Below, one piece after another: positions 62,073 to 64,000 of a stretch of DNA of 64,000 bases. Numbering within the stretch: position 1 is the first letter of the stretch; every line of letters begins with the position of its first letter. The position numbers were made by a program, and so were the translations under genes. The notes beneath the pieces were generated by a model that did no database searches, was not told where the DNA came from, and saw nothing but the letters and a program-made list of their open reading frames with translations. The stretch covers positions 186,001 through 250,000 of the forward strand of contig CBDFHF010000001.1 in assembly GCA_965247565.1 (NCBI GenBank), given 5' to 3'. This DNA comes from CBDFHF01 sp965247565. Its GTDB lineage: Bacteria; Pseudomonadota; Gammaproteobacteria; Methylococcales; Methylomonadaceae.

Positions 62073-62456
62073 AGTTTTGCATTTTCTGATTTGCTGCAAA
62101 TTCTAGGGGGCAATAAACCCATTCGTCAATTTATTTTTGCATTAAACAGGAAGATGCTGTTTTTCTTCGCTGCTGTTGGACGCGGAATTTTGAAACCTTT
62201 AACGAAAAAATTCGGCACTAAACCGGAGATGATGTGTTCAGAATACGCAAATTGACGAATTCAAAAGCTACATTGCTTGCAAGCACCGCTCATCATCATG
62301 CCTTGGATTATTCACATAATCGCTGACCGGTGTTGTGGTCATATCAATGTATTGTAGCCTAAGATTAGTTTATGACTTTATGGAACCAGTCACCTGCCAG
62401 GTTAAGTCTGAACTACTACAACTGAGCTTATTACTACAAAAAAGCACTTTTGTAAT
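62073..62456. other. Spacer between restriction operon and tnsE
   Basis: No gene seen. It contains a perfect 12-bp inverted repeat, ATTCGTCAATTT (62121-62132) and AAATTGACGAAT (62249-62260), 116 bases apart. The promoter of the restriction operon is expected here. Confidence 0.4.
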
Positions 62457-64000
62457 TTACCGCTTCATCCAATTCGCGAATCGTTGAGCCCATGCCCCAA
62501 TCTCATCAGATTTTAGCTTTCCTGAGTGCTTCGATTTTGGGTGAGGAATACCCGAAAAACCTGATTCGGTAAGTTTCTGCTTGAAAAAATCCGACGGCCA
62601 ACTCAAAGATTTTTGGATTATTCTCACCTTAATTGTCTCTAAATTCTCAGCCACCCAACCACTGTTACCTGTTTTTATCATCATTGTGGATAAGTTATCG
62701 ACTCCGTCTGATGTATCTATTTCTAGCAAAGTGATCGATTTGTTATCGTAGATTAATTCAACAATGGCTAAACAACGTGGATTCTGGGAATCAGCCAACC
62801 AATGTTTTTTGCTTACGCCTATCTTCGGCAGTTTAACCGTCTGTTTTTTTATAATATTACATCCATGAGACGATTCAAGTATGTTGACCATATCCAAAAA
62901 TGTTTTGAATTTGTCTAGGAATAAATGTGCATCGTCCGTTTGGTCATTAAGATTATTCCAACCACCATTTGGCAAGGTGCCGGTCACTTCTTTTTCGTCA
63001 GCGCTTAAATTTTTATTACCAGCTTCTTTTTCAACCTCGCCGTGCACGCGATTTACTGTTCGAATTTTCGAGCTGACACGATTGGTAATAAAAGCATTTC
63101 TAAAGCTAATAGTTACTGCATCTGATTGAAGAAGCAACGTTGCCTTATCAGTGTCAGAGAGTTCGTCATCGTGCAGATCGAATTGTTCAGGAGCTTTTCC
63201 GATGGAATTATCGCCATGGGTAGACTTACCTCCCACCGTTCTTTCGTATTTAGGGTTTTCGAAATCAACTTCTCCAGAAACAGATGACGGGAGACCATTT
63301 AATTCTTTGATTTCCCAAACAAAAAAACTCTTGCTAGCTAAATGATGCCAACCCGACACGGTAATCCTAACATCAGATAGAGAAAGCGGATTGAATTTGA
63401 AGTCCCATGATTGATATTTCTGATCTTTGGATGGGTATCTATCACTAACCAGTCCAGCACTAATGCTTTCGAAAGAGGCTCGGGCTTGTTTATCCAACAG
63501 CACCCAACTTAAAAATCGACGGTTATCGTCCCGGTTATAGTAATTGAGCGGGTATTCAGACTTGGAAAGCACATGGATTGTTGCTCTTTCACCAGATTCA
63601 TCAATATAAAATTCTTCGTTCAGCGCATTATGCTGCAGACTTAACCTCGCCATAAACGGGTCGTGATAAAACAAAACTCGTGCCAGCTCAAATTGAGGAA
63701 TATACACATCAGTGTTACCAACCCTAACGACAAAACAGTACTGTTTGCCATCATATTTTTTCTGGTGGCTTGTTAAAGCAGGACAATCGTCAACTTTCGC
63801 AACCTTCCAATTTTTTGCGTCTTCAATAATGAATGAAAGTGATTGGCCTGACCGAGCAATTGGTTTGGTCGGGTTTAAGGTACGATATCTCGCCAAAATT
63901 GGAGCTGCACTGAAACTTATATAGTTTTGTTTCTTATCGTCTAGGTACAAATTTAAGGACCATCTTTTACGATCAGTCCCACGAAAAAGGGAACCCAGAC
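62457..64000 (-). CDS. tnsE: Tn7-like transposition protein TnsE (5' end off window)
   Basis: The frame is open to the window edge (about 514 codons seen). Segments matching Tn7 TnsE include YIPQFELARVLFYHDPF, YQSWDFKFNPL, the C-terminal LLEIDTSDGVDNLSTMMIKTG and IIQKSLSWPSDFFKQKL, and the ending SGIPHPKSKHSGKL. TnsE directs Tn7 towards replicating DNA by binding the sliding clamp and recessed 3' ends. In Tn7 it is the last of tnsABCDE, so tnsD to tnsA should lie beyond 64000 on this strand. Most of the length is present; the first 15-20 residues are outside. Confidence 0.88.
   Translation of the reverse strand, partial: LGSLFRGTDRKRWSLNLYLDDKKQNYISFSAAPILARYRTLNPTKPIARSGQSLSFIIEDAKNWKVAKVDDCPALTSHQKKYDGKQYCFVVRVGNTDVYIPQFELARVLFYHDPFMARLSLQHNALNEEFYIDESGERATIHVLSKSEYPLNYYNRDDNRRFLSWVLLDKQARASFESISAGLVSDRYPSKDQKYQSWDFKFNPLSLSDVRITVSGWHHLASKSFFVWEIKELNGLPSSVSGEVDFENPKYERTVGGKSTHGDNSIGKAPEQFDLHDDELSDTDKATLLLQSDAVTISFRNAFITNRVSSKIRTVNRVHGEVEKEAGNKNLSADEKEVTGTLPNGGWNNLNDQTDDAHLFLDKFKTFLDMVNILESSHGCNIIKKQTVKLPKIGVSKKHWLADSQNPRCLAIVELIYDNKSITLLEIDTSDGVDNLSTMMIKTGNSGWVAENLETIKVRIIQKSLSWPSDFFKQKLTESGFSGIPHPKSKHSGKLKSDEIGAWAQRFANWMKR

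Noticed and set aside
62010..62255. 81-codon plus-strand frame
   Set aside because: It overlaps the start of the half-HsdS gene antisense, has no ribosome site and no protein-like pattern.
1..64000. CRISPR arrays, tRNA and rRNA genes
   Set aside because: No regularly spaced direct repeats, tRNA cloverleaf or rRNA sequence was recognised on either strand.

Overview
The window looks like an accessory-rich stretch of a gammaproteobacterial methanotroph or close methylotrophic relative. The reasons are indirect: an NAD-dependent formate dehydrogenase of the Pseudomonas sp. 101 type, two SmbP-like periplasmic metal-binding proteins, part of an exosortase A (PEP-CTERM) cluster, and moderate GC. 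No rRNA, tRNA or taxonomic marker is present, so the assignment is inference.

Layout. 1-1.24 kb: edge of an IS66 element (copy 1). 1.4-4.25 kb: minus-strand tail of an exosortase A cluster (GNAT-like protein, acyl carrier protein, two hydrolases), cut off upstream by insertion-sequence debris. 4.35-11.5 kb: damaged insertion sequences (two IS3-type copies, an IS1595 copy, IS5-type fragments) around ftsH. 11.6-25.6 kb: a stress and energy block. It holds smbP, a pyruvate/indolepyruvate-type decarboxylase, a plus-strand operon (secreted protein, hsp20, lon, helical protein, 50-residue membrane protein) and a convergent minus-strand operon (pterin dehydratase-like, acnA, membrane protein, formate dehydrogenase, DCC thiol protein, unknown). 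25.9-32.2 kb: a multi-PAS histidine kinase with a FixJ-like regulator, and a divergent Crp-family regulator.

32.2-44.4 kb: about twenty small orphan genes and gene fragments, all on the minus strand (DUF1772, SRPBCC, RidA, isochorismatase, several VOC/PhnB, DUF1428, BON, DUF1579, SnoaL, RibD-type reductase, DUF2934). Three spacers here have the organisation of integron attC sites and several genes are decayed duplicates, so I read it as an integrase-less cassette array (CALIN-like). IS66 copy 2 sits in its DUF1772 gene with a perfect 8-bp target duplication. 44.9-49 kb: fumC and a plus-strand group (FtsH-peptidase-like orphan, second SmbP-like gene, MazG-like protein). 49.4-52.7 kb: IS5 deletion derivative and a second type of IS66. 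52.9-56 kb: putA. 56-57.3 kb: gene debris (RraA, IS21 IstA, ParE). 57.3-59.7 kb: IS66 copy 3. 59.7-64 kb: a type I restriction-modification operon whose last specificity gene is cut by IS66, beside a tnsE-like gene running off the right edge. This points to a Tn7-like transposon with defence cargo.

How the parts fit. FtsH, Lon and Hsp20 form a proteostasis set beside central-carbon enzymes; formate dehydrogenase would supply NADH from C1 oxidation. An 18-bp motif recurs upstream of three loci: smbP, the FtsH-peptidase-like/SmbP group, and the DUF2934 gene at the head of the cassette-like region. A TRCGTA-N4-TACGTA palindrome recurs in two promoter regions of the stress block. No complete CRISPR, prophage or integron integrase was seen.
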